From: Rhizobium sp. SEMIA4064
GTDB taxonomy: Bacteria > Pseudomonadota > Alphaproteobacteria > Rhizobiales > Rhizobiaceae
Direction of reading: 5' to 3'
DNA length: 64,000 nucleotides
Assembly: GCF_003025035.1 (NCBI RefSeq)
Contig: NZ_PYJN01000013.1
Span: forward strand, 186,001 to 250,000
Below, piece after piece: positions 28,001-35,825 of this stretch (position 1 is its first letter; each line of letters begins with the position of its first letter). The notes beneath the pieces were generated by a model that made no database searches, was not told the origin of the DNA, and saw only the letters and a list, made by a program, of their open reading frames with translations. Position numbers and translations under genes: made by a program.

Positions 28001-29527
28001 CGGTTCCTGGAACTGGGTAAGCGCGACTATTATTCCGACCGCAAGATCGGGCTGCGCCCTTTCCGCCGCAATATCAGCTATTTCGGCATCGACGCCGACC
28101 AGTTGCTGGTCAACGCTCCCGCCTTGACGAAGCGGATCTTCGCGGAAATCGGTCAGCTCTTTGCCGATCACAAGCTCACGCCGCTGCCCTATCGTGCCTT
28201 CGGCTATGACGAAATCGGCAGCGCTTTCCGCTTGATGCAAAATGCCGGTCATATCGGCAAGATCGTCGTTCGTCCGCCCGTTCTTGGTGTCGATCATCTC
28301 TTGCCGGCGCCGGCCAAGTCCCTGCGGCTCGATCCCGCCGGTATTTTCCTTGTGGCTGGCGGCATCGGCGGTTTCGGTCTTGCGGCGGCCGACTGGCTGG
28401 TGTCCAAGGGCGCGCGCCGCATTGCGCTGTGCTCGCGCCGGGGCGTCGCCGATGAGGAGACGGAGAAGGCCGTTGGCGAATGGGAGAAGAAAGGCGTCGT
28501 GGCAACACTGCACGTCTGCGATATCACCGATGAGGTCGCTGTCGAGGCACTGCTTGGCTCACTTCGTTCCGAGGGTGCGCTGAAGGGCATCATCCATGCT
28601 GCCATGGTCCTGGATGATGCGCTGCTCGCCAACCTGACGCCGGAACGCAATCGGCCAGTCATCGACGTGAAAGTCCGAGGCGCCGACAATCTTCATCGAT
28701 TGACTCAGCATGACCGCCTTGATCTGTTCCTGCTGTTTTCGTCAGCGACGACGATGCTCGGCAATCCGGGGCAGGCGAACTATGTCGCCGCAAACGGCTA
28801 TCTCGAAGGTTTGGCGCGTGCACGCCGTGCTGCCGGACTGCCGGCGCTTGCCATCGGCTTCGGCGCTATTGCGGACAAGGGATTTCTTGCCCGCAATATC
28901 GAGGTCAACGAGCTCCTATCCAAGCGAATCGGCAAGGCCGCCCTAAAGGCGCGCGATGCGTTGGAGCAGGTCGAACGCTACATGCTTGCCGATACCGGCA
29001 AGATCGATGCCGCGGCCGTCATGATCGCCGAGATCGATTGGAGTGCCGCACGCATGCTGCCGATTGCCGCCCGGTCGCTGTTCGAGCCGCTGATGCGCCA
29101 CGCGCGCGATCACAACTCCCTGAACGATGGCGATATCATCGATCTGGGCGAGCTGATCAAAGGCAAATCCGAGGACGAGGCGCAGGCTGCTTTGCACATT
29201 GTCGTCGCCTCGGAAATTGCTGCGATCCTGCGTGTGACCGAAGATACGATCACACCCGACAAGGTGCTGAAAGATATCGGCCTCGACAGCCTGATGGCGA
29301 TGGAGCTCGGCATCAGTTTCCAGCAGAAGACCGGTTTTGACATTCCCTTGAGCGGAATCGGGGAGGGGACGACGGTCAGCGACGTCGTCAGCCGCTTGCG
29401 TGATCGGGTCATGAACCGCAGTGGCGGGGGGGGCGAGGTTTCGGCGGCGAGCGAGGATCAGGTGGTCAGCCGGTTGGTCCAAAGCCACTCCCTGCAATCG
29501 CCGCAGAAGAGAGCCGCACAGTCATGA
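22061..29527 (+). CDS. rkpA: RkpA, multidomain type I polyketide/fatty acid synthase
   Basis: A 2,488-residue iterative-type synthase. Domains in order: ketosynthase (1-430; DTACSSS C171, HGTGT H306, NIGHTE H344); acyltransferase (about 520-830; GHSVGE, S616); dehydratase (about 900-1190; HVVDGKSILPG H921, SIDAAFHG D1087); a methyltransferase-like segment with a degenerate SAM motif (about 1390); enoylreductase (about 1770-2075; GAAGGVGLAAL); ketoreductase (about 2090-2280; VAGGIGGFGLA); and an acyl carrier domain (about 2370-2450; DIGLDSLMAM, S2410). There is no thioesterase. In Sinorhizobium, rkpA serves K-antigen synthesis, probably by making a lipid carrier. It overlaps rkpG by four bases (ATGA). 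Confidence 0.96.
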   Translation: MTVEIIGRASIAPGADSIEELQLVLKEGRCTVTRIPDERWDLARFWHPVVGTQGKTYSYAAGVMADIYSFDPAVFGLSQREAMQMDPQQRILLNLVWRALEDANLPVDGFEGERVGVYVGASSLDHGNLTAEDPAAGSPYFMAGNTLSIVSNRISHIFGLRGPSMTIDTACSSSLVALDQAVRALECADIDTAIVGGINLLVHPLSFVGFSQARMLSPEGLCRAYDDNGRGYVRAEGGAAIVLRRTDRALREKDRSYARIHAVGVNSSGRTNGISLPSRDAQAALLRSIYEGQNIDVNRVAFVEGHGTGTKVGDPAEIWAIGDVIGRNRRAPVPVGSIKSNIGHTEPASGLFGLLKAMIALENNFLPASLHFQQPNETIDFEGLNVRVNTSAVELLPAKRPRFAGINSFGFGGTNAHVVISDPDPVAPPEPQLRGEGTTFIASAHTASALSKLLEDYKSRLERAEPKEARQIIASAAANREPMRHRFAAKAKDSAAVLAAIDAHLGGENSAGEVGEVPGQAVKIAFVFSGNGSQWAGMGIEAYRENSHFRQCFQSFSALFEYYLGQKLTDILVSPDLSLQIADTKIAQPLLFAIQASLSDCFSALGVKPDAVLGHSVGEIAAAYAAKALTAAEAVAIVAKRSLHQDLLAGEGKMAAVVLNEDAALAFAKSHGLHNICIAAINAPNSITISGPVDEIEAFREAARKSQIVAHILDINYPFHHPIIDRAKDAFLADLPDVAPDAGLGTFISTVTGAACDGHLLDAEYWWRNVRDPVLFKAACQAAMAMGCNLFIEIAPRPILSNYVTEIAKQASVQAIAIPTLLREPALSGRDPVSQAFARAVAHGAPAQRSRGSATRNAFVKLPPLPFEPVGLRSQPTTDEIDIFGRDGKSPYTLLGWRTDPNASTWKNHLDAHLFADLAEHVVDGKSILPGSGFIEIAVIAVQRYYQTDAVEIGNLEIVRPLELRQDRMVELSTILSPETGDIEIRSRERLSNDDWTVHAVARGRKPTGNGSAEDQAARRFEEQKSVLTSEKTYETAERFGLQYGPHFQLLSKAVAFGRNIIEVDLKPAAAPTHPFVTYNLNPMSIDAAFHGLVALFDQLSGDEAGAPYIPVRFGTVRVAGKRKPVVKAIIEIDRFSNNSIKARFRMFGGDGDEIAVFDDCRFRRTYLRRHTTLDSVAFHYETVPSTIFRRRSVSNMVVPDASPLRRLDGNHSLNNATLLLDAAIYRACHEIALTVAGRDGAVSLSNLPGDPEFRPFLINCLYILEDAGIASGVDGGWHIPLDFTLPTVSEALQELYREDAGRVAEAILVNNAYREALERLAAVHKYVLGQQQAEAAVHAAGGATLEHVLVHSPLSGKRLSLIAEALVAAVEANPGSIGHILEAGSTSTAFSQRLAAVAANAGACLIIAEPREQMRRALEIAFEGAAHVIVTEPGRLGDQPLADVIIACGDQSQLLLSHDDGLKAAIRSAAARGAQLLFADRAPSVFNDFAFGLSEGWFAGSQSSEFPVGQLGTLQQVEDILAVLGFSKVQLEEQVFPEGGLITAAAASEGQVEDEPALSSADAPLLVLSERGEGIGFSDMQVIAVDVGAGSSNLAGVMTSHHPRRILYVAEREGARGASDPSQMRLEVFKELADTLIRYAEGDRPRLVIMAPGGSPLAKERIDSANAGLWAFARVLQNEYDGFDVHLLDAETDDKWAIAAIETVLFAETNNREWALDRVTGEIREIRAVAGPFAVTEMNRRDVVAATIRQHSSGRLDSVVWEASDLPAPSDDEVIIAVEATGLNFRDVMWAMGLLPEEALEDGFAGATIGMEFAGRVLQTGSGVGDLQPGDKVMGIGPAAFSTHVRVRRDGVTKLPETMDTLAAATVPVAFLTAYYAMVELGRIQPGETILIHGAAGGVGLAALQIAKFKGAKVIATAGTIEKRRFLQMLGADHVLDSRSLDFVAGVRHVTGGEGVDLVLNSLFSEAMERSIELVKPFGRFLELGKRDYYSDRKIGLRPFRRNISYFGIDADQLLVNAPALTKRIFAEIGQLFADHKLTPLPYRAFGYDEIGSAFRLMQNAGHIGKIVVRPPVLGVDHLLPAPAKSLRLDPAGIFLVAGGIGGFGLAAADWLVSKGARRIALCSRRGVADEETEKAVGEWEKKGVVATLHVCDITDEVAVEALLGSLRSEGALKGIIHAAMVLDDALLANLTPERNRPVIDVKVRGADNLHRLTQHDRLDLFLLFSSATTMLGNPGQANYVAANGYLEGLARARRAAGLPALAIGFGAIADKGFLARNIEVNELLSKRIGKAALKARDALEQVERYMLADTGKIDAAAVMIAEIDWSAARMLPIAARSLFEPLMRHARDHNSLNDGDIIDLGELIKGKSEDEAQAALHIVVASEIAAILRVTEDTITPDKVLKDIGLDSLMAMELGISFQQKTGFDIPLSGIGEGTTVSDVVSRLRDRVMNRSGGGGEVSAASEDQVVSRLVQSHSLQSPQKRAAQS

Positions 29528-30945
29528 CGCAGGATGCCAATGACGACATGCCGCCCGGCGATAAGAAAAGCAGCTTGCTGGAGCAGATGCGCCGCGCCAA
29601 TGAATCCTCCGGACGCAACCGGGTGGAGCGGCTGAACAGACAACCGCAACAGCCGGTTCGCCAAGCCCTGCGCTTCGAGGATTTGCCGGAGTACAAGCGC
29701 GTCATGACGCAGAAGATTGCCGGCGAGATGGCCGGCATCGTCAATCCCTTCTACCGCTCGCATGATACCGCCGCCGGCGCGACGACGAAGATGGGCGGGC
29801 GGGAATTCGTCAATTTCGCCTCCTATGACTATCTGGCCACCAACACCGACCCACTCGTGGCAGCCCGTGCCAAGGAGGCTATCGACCGCTTTGGCATCTC
29901 CGCTTCCGCCAGCCGCCTTGTCGCCGGCGAGCGGCCGGTGCATGTCGAGCTGGAGCAACAGCTCGCCAGGCTCTATGGCGTCGATGCCGCTGTCTGCTTC
30001 GTCAGCGGCTACCTGACCAACGTTGCGACCATCGGCTGTCTGCTGGGGCCACAGGATCTCGTCATCCACGATGAGTTCATCCACAACAGCGCCCTTGCCG
30101 GCATCAAGCTTTCCGGCGCGGCGCGGCGCCTGTTCAAGCACAATGACGTCGAAAATCTCGAAAGCATCCTGAAAACGCTGTCTTCCGATTTTCGCCGTAT
30201 CCTCGTCATTGTCGAAGGCATCTATTCCATGGACGGCGATGTCGCCGATCTCCCGGCGCTGCTGGAGCTGAAGGCCCGTTACGGTTTCTGGCTGATGGTG
30301 GACGAGGCCCATGCGCTCGGCATCCTCGGCGAAAGGGGCCGCGGCACGTTCGAGCATTTCGGCCTCGATCCGCGCGATGTCGACATCTGGATGGGAACGC
30401 TTTCGAAGACGACATCGAGCTGCGGCGGCTATATCGCCGGCAGTAGCGCGCTCGCCGATATCCTGAAGGCGGAGGCCGGTGGCTTTGTCTATAGTGTCGG
30501 TCTTGCCCCCGTTCTGGCGACGGCGGCCATGGCTGGCCTGCAAATCCTGGAATCCGAACCGGACAGGGCAGCCCGGCTCAGGCGCAACGGCAGCCTCTTT
30601 CTGCGATGCGCTAGGGAGGCGGGCCTCGATACCGGTTTGAGCATGGGCTTTTCCGTCGTTCCTGTCATCGTCGGCGATTCGCTGCGAGCGGTGCAGCTCT
30701 CCAACGATCTGCTGAGCGAAGGCATCAATGTGCTGCCTATCATTCATCCGGCCGTGCCGGAAGGCATGGCGCGTCTGCGCTTCTTCATCACCTGCAACCA
30801 TACCGAAGAGCAAATCCGCCGTTCTGTTGCTGTCACTGCTCGGAGACTTCAAGATTTGAAGGATCGGAATTTCGGCCTGGCCTCCATCGACATGGACAAG
30901 GTGATGCAGTTGCTGCCGATGCGTCAGGCCGTCGGTAAGCCATAA
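29524..30945 (+). CDS. rkpG: RkpG, PLP-dependent alpha-oxoamine synthase
   Basis: A 473-residue fold-type I PLP enzyme of the serine palmitoyltransferase/KBL/BioF family, which joins an acyl thioester to an amino acid with loss of CO2. The PLP site has VDEAHALGILG (Asp for the pyridine nitrogen) and GTLSKTTSS with Schiff-base K295. The HNSALAG His stacks on PLP. An N-terminal extension of about 80 residues is Gln/Arg-rich. It overlaps rkpA by ATGA and is followed by the reductase gene rkpH after 18 bases. With RkpA lacking a thioesterase, RkpG is the likely off-loading enzyme (inference). Confidence 0.93.
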   Translation: MTQDANDDMPPGDKKSSLLEQMRRANESSGRNRVERLNRQPQQPVRQALRFEDLPEYKRVMTQKIAGEMAGIVNPFYRSHDTAAGATTKMGGREFVNFASYDYLATNTDPLVAARAKEAIDRFGISASASRLVAGERPVHVELEQQLARLYGVDAAVCFVSGYLTNVATIGCLLGPQDLVIHDEFIHNSALAGIKLSGAARRLFKHNDVENLESILKTLSSDFRRILVIVEGIYSMDGDVADLPALLELKARYGFWLMVDEAHALGILGERGRGTFEHFGLDPRDVDIWMGTLSKTTSSCGGYIAGSSALADILKAEAGGFVYSVGLAPVLATAAMAGLQILESEPDRAARLRRNGSLFLRCAREAGLDTGLSMGFSVVPVIVGDSLRAVQLSNDLLSEGINVLPIIHPAVPEGMARLRFFITCNHTEEQIRRSVAVTARRLQDLKDRNFGLASIDMDKVMQLLPMRQAVGKP

Positions 30946-30963
30946 CCTTAAGGCGCTCAGCTC

Positions 30964-31809
30964 ATGCATGTCATCGTCACCGGAGGCTCAAGCGGGATCG
31001 GTTTGGCGATCGCCAAGCTCTATGCCACCAGGGGCGCCAAGGTTTCTCTTTTCGCGCGCCACCCCGGGCGTCTGGAACAGGCGCGTATCGAGATTGCGGC
31101 CATGCCGGGTGCCGATCTTTCTCGCATCCAGATCGCCCCTGTCGATGTCGCATCCGCCAATCGAGTTTCGGAGGCCGTTGATATCTGCGAACGCGCTTTC
31201 GGGCCTTGCGACCTCCTGATCGCGTCGGCCGGGATCGTAGAGCCTTCTGCTTTCGATAGCATGCCGGCTACGGTTTTCGACGAGCAGATTGCCACTAATC
31301 TCCTGGGAACGGCAAATGTCGTGCGCGCCGTCTACAAGGGTATGAAGACCCGCCGTGGCGGCAAGATCATGATGATCTCCTCCGGCGCCGCTTTGATCGG
31401 CATTTACGGCTATACCGCCTATTGCGCCTCGAAATCGGCACTGATCGGCTTTGCAGAGGCATTGAGCGCCGAAGCGGCCGTTTCGGGAGTGGATGTCTCC
31501 ATCTGCTTTCCGCCGGATACGCTCACCCCGCAATATAGCCATGAAATGTCGATGCGGCCTGCGGAAGCGGAGCTTCTGATGGGCACGGTCAAGCCGTGGA
31601 GTGCCGAAGCCGTGGCCGCAAAAATCGTCCGCGGCCTCGACCGCGGCAGGACCCGAATCCATTTTGGATTGTCGCTAACCGCACTCGGTTATTTCGGCCC
31701 GTTGATAAAGCCGCTGTTGATGTGGTGGTATTTCCGCAAGCTTCGAAAAATAATTGAAGAAGGGCGAGATGAAAGCCTTGCCCGCTCGACCGACAAAGGC
31801 TTTGGTTGA
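30964..31809 (+). CDS. rkpH: RkpH, short-chain dehydrogenase/reductase
   Basis: A 281-residue classical SDR. The NAD(P) motif is TGGSSGIG (residues 6-13), the active site is S139, Y153 and K157 (YCASK), and NAG is replaced by SAG. The family layout and a C-terminal hydrophobic, basic tail (LGYFGPLIKPLLMWWYFRK) resemble 3-ketodihydrosphingosine reductases, which act on membrane lipids. It follows rkpG closely and precedes rkpI by 123 bases. Reducing the 3-keto product of RkpG is the natural prediction; this is inference from family and order. Confidence 0.92.
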   Translation: MHVIVTGGSSGIGLAIAKLYATRGAKVSLFARHPGRLEQARIEIAAMPGADLSRIQIAPVDVASANRVSEAVDICERAFGPCDLLIASAGIVEPSAFDSMPATVFDEQIATNLLGTANVVRAVYKGMKTRRGGKIMMISSGAALIGIYGYTAYCASKSALIGFAEALSAEAAVSGVDVSICFPPDTLTPQYSHEMSMRPAEAELLMGTVKPWSAEAVAAKIVRGLDRGRTRIHFGLSLTALGYFGPLIKPLLMWWYFRKLRKIIEEGRDESLARSTDKGFG

Positions 31810-31932
31810 GCGCAGTTTCCATAATTCGCGTGATGCTTCAGCGCGCCTGATGGGATGCGCGTAAAAAACGATAGAATTGAGAATTGGCGGCTTTTTCCGG
31901 TTTTTGAGGGAAGCCGCCGCAGACTATGACAT

Positions 31933-33525
31933 TTGGACGGTATTGTTTTGAAACTTCATGATTTTCCGGCTCTTTTGACGGTTGCGTGCTTCGCTTTTTC
32001 CTGTGTCGTCATTTTCCTGACCGATCCTTTTGCGATGCCTCCTGCAGTCAACAAGCAAAATCATACAGAGAGAAGTTTGAAGCGGCTGGCGTTCGAGTGG
32101 GCGGCAAGAATTCCCGTCATCGCTCTCATCTACGCCCTATTCTTCGCGATTTCCTGGCGTCCGATTTACGGTGCGCAGGGCGTGATCAGTTTCTTCGTCA
32201 TCTTCACCGGAATTTCGCGTGCAAAATTCGAGTTCATCCGTGAGCCCTTAGTCTTCTCCGATATCGCCCTGGTGGTCGACGTTTTCAAATACAAAGAGAT
32301 TTTCTACGCGACGTCTCTGAACATCGTCTTCTGGATCATCGCGCTTTCCTATGTGTTCGGCGTCAGCGCTCTCTATATGTATTTCGAGCCGTCGATCCTG
32401 CCCGACCACAACGGTTTCCTTTGGGTTCTCGTTATGCTGGCGGTTGCCTTCGGTCCCTGGCTCGCTTTGTTCAGCAGGACCGTCAGCGGACCCGTCTGCC
32501 GTTTCACGCAGAATGTTCTCGGCAAGGTCGACGTCAAGAAGGATACGGTCAGGTTCGGTACCTTTGAATCCGTCGTCTTTCATTTCGTCATATGGGTTGG
32601 CGTCAGGCGCGAGGCCATTGTCACCCAGCTATCGGAACGCTTCATCTCCGCCCTTCATGATCTATGGGAACATGGCGACGACGAGCCGTTGATCGTCATA
32701 TGGCAATCCGAATCCTTCATCGACCTCCGGCATTTTGGTGCGGAAAACGTCAAGCTTCCCAATCTGGACCGGCTGCGGGATCAGGCAGCGCAGTGGGGCC
32801 GGATGACGAGCGTCTTCGAAGGTGGCTATACGCTGCGCACCGAATTTGCGGTGCTGAGCGGTTTGTTGCCTGAGAACGTCCATATCGACGCGAGCTACCC
32901 TTATCTGCGCGCCAGCCACTACAAGGATGTCGTATGGCCGCAACGGCTGCGGAAGGCGGGTTGGAAGACGCAGTTCATCCACCCTTACGACAAGACTTTT
33001 TTCCTGCGCCACAAGGCCATGCCGCAGCTCGGTTTCGATCGGATGATGATGCTGGACGAATTCGATCACCGGCCGGAACGCGATGGCCCTTATGTCAGCG
33101 ACCTGTCGCTGACGAAAAGCGTGATTCGAGCGATCGACGGGGAAGGCGCCGGCAAAAACTTCGTTTTCGTGGCTTCCATGGCGAATCATGGACCCTGGGA
33201 ACCTGGCCGTTGCGGCGACCTGACGAATCCAGTGGATATCTATAGTGAGCTGCTGATGCGCGCCGACCATGCGCTCGGCAATCTCGCGCATCACCTGGAC
33301 CGGCTCGACCGCCCCGTGTGGCTGTTGTTCTACGGCGATCATGCGCCGCTGTTGAAGGCCTTTGCCGATCCCTTTCCGGATCCGCGCACGGACTACATCA
33401 TCGTTCCGCTCGGCCGTGCGCGGTCGCACTCGCAAAAGCCGGTGCCGCCGCAGGAAGAAGCGCCGTGGAACCTTATCGGCACGCTGCTGCGCTATGCTGG
33501 CCTCAGCACCGAGGTGCCGGAGTGA
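31933..33525 (+). CDS. rkpI: RkpI, LTA-synthase/sulfatase-like membrane protein
   Basis: A 530-residue inner-membrane protein. The first 200 residues hold about five membrane segments. From about 250 there is an alkaline-phosphatase-superfamily (LTA synthase/MdoB-like) domain: VIWQSESF with the metal-binding Glu, GGYTLRTEF with the likely Thr nucleophile, ASMANHGPW and YGDHAPL with metal-binding His/Asp. Such enzymes transfer glycerol-phosphate from phosphatidylglycerol or hydrolyse phosphoesters. The start codon is TTG 31933 (a later TTG at 31948 is possible) and the ribosome site is weak. It ends in a GTGA overlap with rkpJ. Confidence 0.88.
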   Translation: MDGIVLKLHDFPALLTVACFAFSCVVIFLTDPFAMPPAVNKQNHTERSLKRLAFEWAARIPVIALIYALFFAISWRPIYGAQGVISFFVIFTGISRAKFEFIREPLVFSDIALVVDVFKYKEIFYATSLNIVFWIIALSYVFGVSALYMYFEPSILPDHNGFLWVLVMLAVAFGPWLALFSRTVSGPVCRFTQNVLGKVDVKKDTVRFGTFESVVFHFVIWVGVRREAIVTQLSERFISALHDLWEHGDDEPLIVIWQSESFIDLRHFGAENVKLPNLDRLRDQAAQWGRMTSVFEGGYTLRTEFAVLSGLLPENVHIDASYPYLRASHYKDVVWPQRLRKAGWKTQFIHPYDKTFFLRHKAMPQLGFDRMMMLDEFDHRPERDGPYVSDLSLTKSVIRAIDGEGAGKNFVFVASMANHGPWEPGRCGDLTNPVDIYSELLMRADHALGNLAHHLDRLDRPVWLLFYGDHAPLLKAFADPFPDPRTDYIIVPLGRARSHSQKPVPPQEEAPWNLIGTLLRYAGLSTEVPE

Positions 33526-34823
33526 CGGCTGACGGGCAGGGGGATGCAGCGGCTTCCCAGCGCGTCTTTCTTTTCCTGCAGGGGCCGTCCTCACCGCTTT
33601 TCATGGAGATCGCCAGAAGGCTGGAGACCGCGGGCCATCGCTGCATCCGCATCAACCTGAACCCGGGCGATTGGATATTCTGGCGCCGCCGCGGAGCCTA
33701 CAATTATCGCGGCGGCTTTGCCGGCTGGCGCAGCTATGTTCGCCGCCGAATCGAGGCAGATAAGGTCACGGATGTGATTCTTCTCGGCGAGGAGCGTCCG
33801 TATCATCAGGTCGCCATCGAAGAGGCGAGGCGGCGAGCCGCCAGTATCAGCGTCGTCGAGATGGGATACCTGCGGCCGGATTGGGTGACGCTCGAGCGTG
33901 ACGGAATGTCATCCAATTCGCATTTTCCCGTCGATCCACTTTATATAGTCCAGGCTGCGGCGAGCCTTGCCGAGCCGGATTGGACCCGCCGGTTCAGTCA
34001 CAGCTTCCTGGCGGAGGCGACATACGATCTCCTCTACAATCTTCCCAGTGCTTTTCTTTGGTTTCTCTACCCCGGCTATCGGCGCCATGCGCTCTATCAT
34101 CCGCTGGTGGAATATGCGGGCTGGCTCCGCCGGCTGCCGTCGAGCGGCAGGCGTGCGCGGGAATCGGAGGCTACGATCGAGCGGTTGATCGCCGCTGAAA
34201 CGCGATTCTTCGTCTACCCCCTGCAGCTTCAGACGGATTATCAACTGCGCGCGCACTCGCCCTTCCATCGGCAGCAGGATGCAATCAGGCAGGTCATGCA
34301 GTCGTTTGCCTTGCACGCAGCGCTGGACAGGCATTTGGTGATAAAGCTTCATCCGCTCGACAATGGGCTTGTCGACTGGAAAGGCTATATCCACGGCATA
34401 GGCGCAAAGCTTGCCCTGTCCTCCCGCATCCATTTCATCGACGGCGGTAATCTCGAAAAATTGATCTCGGCAAGCCAGGGCATGGTGACGGTCAATTCCA
34501 CTGCCGCACTTTCCGCCCTGCAGGCTGAAAGGCCGGTGAAAGTCCTTGGAGCGGCTATCTACGATATCCAAGGCTTGACCGATCAAAAGCCGCTGGACCT
34601 GTTCTGGGACAATCCGGCGACGCCATCGGTGGACATTCGCAGTGCATTTCTGAAACTGCTTGCCGCATCCATACAGGTGCGCGGGAATTTCTACTCCCGA
34701 GTCGGCGCACGGGCGGCGGCGGATGAGATCGCCGAACGCCTGCTATCGCAGAGCGTCAACCTGCCGGCCGCCTTTATCGACCCGCCGCCACGGCAAAGGC
34801 CGACAAAGATCAATATTCCTTAG
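33522..34823 (+). CDS. rkpJ: RkpJ, KpsS-like capsule polysaccharide glycosyltransferase
   Basis: A 433-residue KpsS/LipB family protein. KpsS adds the first beta-Kdo residue of the linker to a phosphatidylglycerol-type anchor in group 2 capsules. The QGP motif (FLFLQGPSSPLF) is at the N terminus, VEMGYLRPDWVTLE follows near 100-120, and the HP motif is VIKLHPLDNG with TVNSTAALSAL further on. The true start is GTG 33522, overlapping the rkpI stop as GTGA with GAGG upstream; open frame to 33318 lies inside rkpI. It is the last gene of the rkp operon. Confidence 0.92.
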   Translation: MTADGQGDAAASQRVFLFLQGPSSPLFMEIARRLETAGHRCIRINLNPGDWIFWRRRGAYNYRGGFAGWRSYVRRRIEADKVTDVILLGEERPYHQVAIEEARRRAASISVVEMGYLRPDWVTLERDGMSSNSHFPVDPLYIVQAAASLAEPDWTRRFSHSFLAEATYDLLYNLPSAFLWFLYPGYRRHALYHPLVEYAGWLRRLPSSGRRARESEATIERLIAAETRFFVYPLQLQTDYQLRAHSPFHRQQDAIRQVMQSFALHAALDRHLVIKLHPLDNGLVDWKGYIHGIGAKLALSSRIHFIDGGNLEKLISASQGMVTVNSTAALSALQAERPVKVLGAAIYDIQGLTDQKPLDLFWDNPATPSVDIRSAFLKLLAASIQVRGNFYSRVGARAAADEIAERLLSQSVNLPAAFIDPPPRQRPTKINIP

Positions 34824-35015
34824 TCGCCGGTCAGCAGTTTTGATCAATCTCGGAGGGTGACGGTGTTCATCTGCCGCTCACAAGAGCGACCGTTTTGACT
34901 GTTGATCCCAAAATTGACATGCCGTCCGCCTATGCGAGATTCGCACTGGATTTGACGCAGCGATTCGATGCTGGGACAAAGAACGAATACGCAGTTTGCA
35001 GGGGGAGCAAACGCC

Positions 35016-35129
35016 ATGGATGGCAGCAAGATGCAACGTTTTATGCTGAAGGAGCTGCTGGCGATCATCGCAGCTCTCGTGCTTGTCTCAGCGGTACTTC
35101 TGACGATCGTGATTACCGGGAATTATTGA
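35016..35129 (+). CDS. 37-residue membrane peptide
   Basis: A small gene of 37 codons. GGGGGAG (35001-35006) precedes the ATG at normal spacing. The product begins MDGSKMQRFMLKELLA and has one predicted membrane helix (about residues 14-33, IIAALVLVSAVLLTIVIT) followed by GNY. Positive residues lie at the N terminus. The gene sits alone between rkpJ and tRNA-Val. A frame of similar size in another phase was judged spurious. Function unknown; existence is supported by ribosome site and helix. Confidence 0.68.
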   Translation: MDGSKMQRFMLKELLAIIAALVLVSAVLLTIVITGNY

Positions 35130-35231
35130 GAGGGGCGCTGAAGAGCGCATCGGCATCAATAGCTACGCAGAAAGCGCTGCCAAGTAGCCGGAAAGCCGCT
35201 ATTTCAATCAATCAGTTATATCTCTGAAAAA

Positions 35232-35307
35232 TGGTGGGCGATGAGAGACTCGAACTCCCGACATCCTCGGTGTAAACGAGGCGCTCTACCAACTGAGCTA
35301 ATCGCCC
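35232..35307 (-). tRNA. tRNA-Val (anticodon TAC)
   Basis: A 76-base cloverleaf on the minus strand, with the CCA end encoded (35232-35234). Acceptor GGGCGAT pairs with ATCGCCC, the D-arm is TAGCTCAGTTGGTAGAGC, the anticodon loop is TTTACAC and the T-arm has GTTCGAG. Confidence 0.96.
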
Positions 35308-35350
35308 TTGCAGCAAGCGGTGCGTTGGACCGCTGCGTTTCGGTGGCCGT

Positions 35351-35379
35351 GATCTATGCGGAACGACAAAAAACCGCAA
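35351..35379 (-). promoter_or_regulatory. Candidate promoter of tRNA-Val
   Basis: On the minus strand TTGCGG (35379-35374), a 17-base spacer and TAGATC (35356-35351) lie 44 bases upstream of the tRNA 5' end. The -10 is weak. The rest of 35308-35604 shows no gene. Confidence 0.4.
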
Positions 35380-35604
35380 GAGTGTTTGTGAAGATTTTTT
35401 GATTTTTTTGATGGCGCGGCATCAGTGGACGATATCGCCACATGCGACTGCTGCGAAAGCCAGGCCTGGCCGGGGCGGGTTTATGAGCCGTTTTTGAAAT
35501 GCGTGGGGCGCGAACCTGCCATGCCAAATCGACGGAGCCGAAACATGTCGGCGGCGGTCGCGAAAACAATTCGTGCTCTGTCATGGATTTGTATTTAAAC
35601 CTGC

Positions 35605-35633
35605 TTGACACCCAAACGCGAACCCCGTAGTTA
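35605..35633 (+). promoter_or_regulatory. Candidate promoter of the tRNA-Asp array
   Basis: TTGACA (35605-35610, preceded by C as in the rhizobial CTTGAC form) and a 17-base spacer lead to TAGTTA (35628-35633), about 66 bases before the first tRNA. The -10 is a poor match. Confidence 0.45.
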
Positions 35634-35699
35634 GCCGCTCATCGAACGGCGAGGCCGCTTTGATGGGTGCGAAAGCATCCGGAATGCTTGAAATGAAGT

Positions 35700-35776
35700 G
35701 CGGGTGTAGCTCAGTCGGTTAGAGTGCCGGCCTGTCACGCCGGAGGTCGCGGGTTCGAGCCCCGTCACTCGCGCCA
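35700..35776 (+). tRNA. tRNA-Asp (anticodon GTC), copy 1
   Basis: A 77-base cloverleaf with encoded CCA. Acceptor GCGGGTG pairs with CACTCGC, the anticodon loop is CTGTCAC and the T-arm GGGTTCGAGCCC is perfect. All three copies have the same sequence. Confidence 0.97.
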
Positions 35777-35825
35777 TTTCAAAGCATAATGCCGGATTTC
35801 GCACGACCGAAAGGTCAAACGATGC

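Noticed and set aside
34895-35227. Open frame of 110 codons downstream of rkpJ
   Set aside because: No ribosome site or family; the 37-codon membrane peptide in another phase is better supported.
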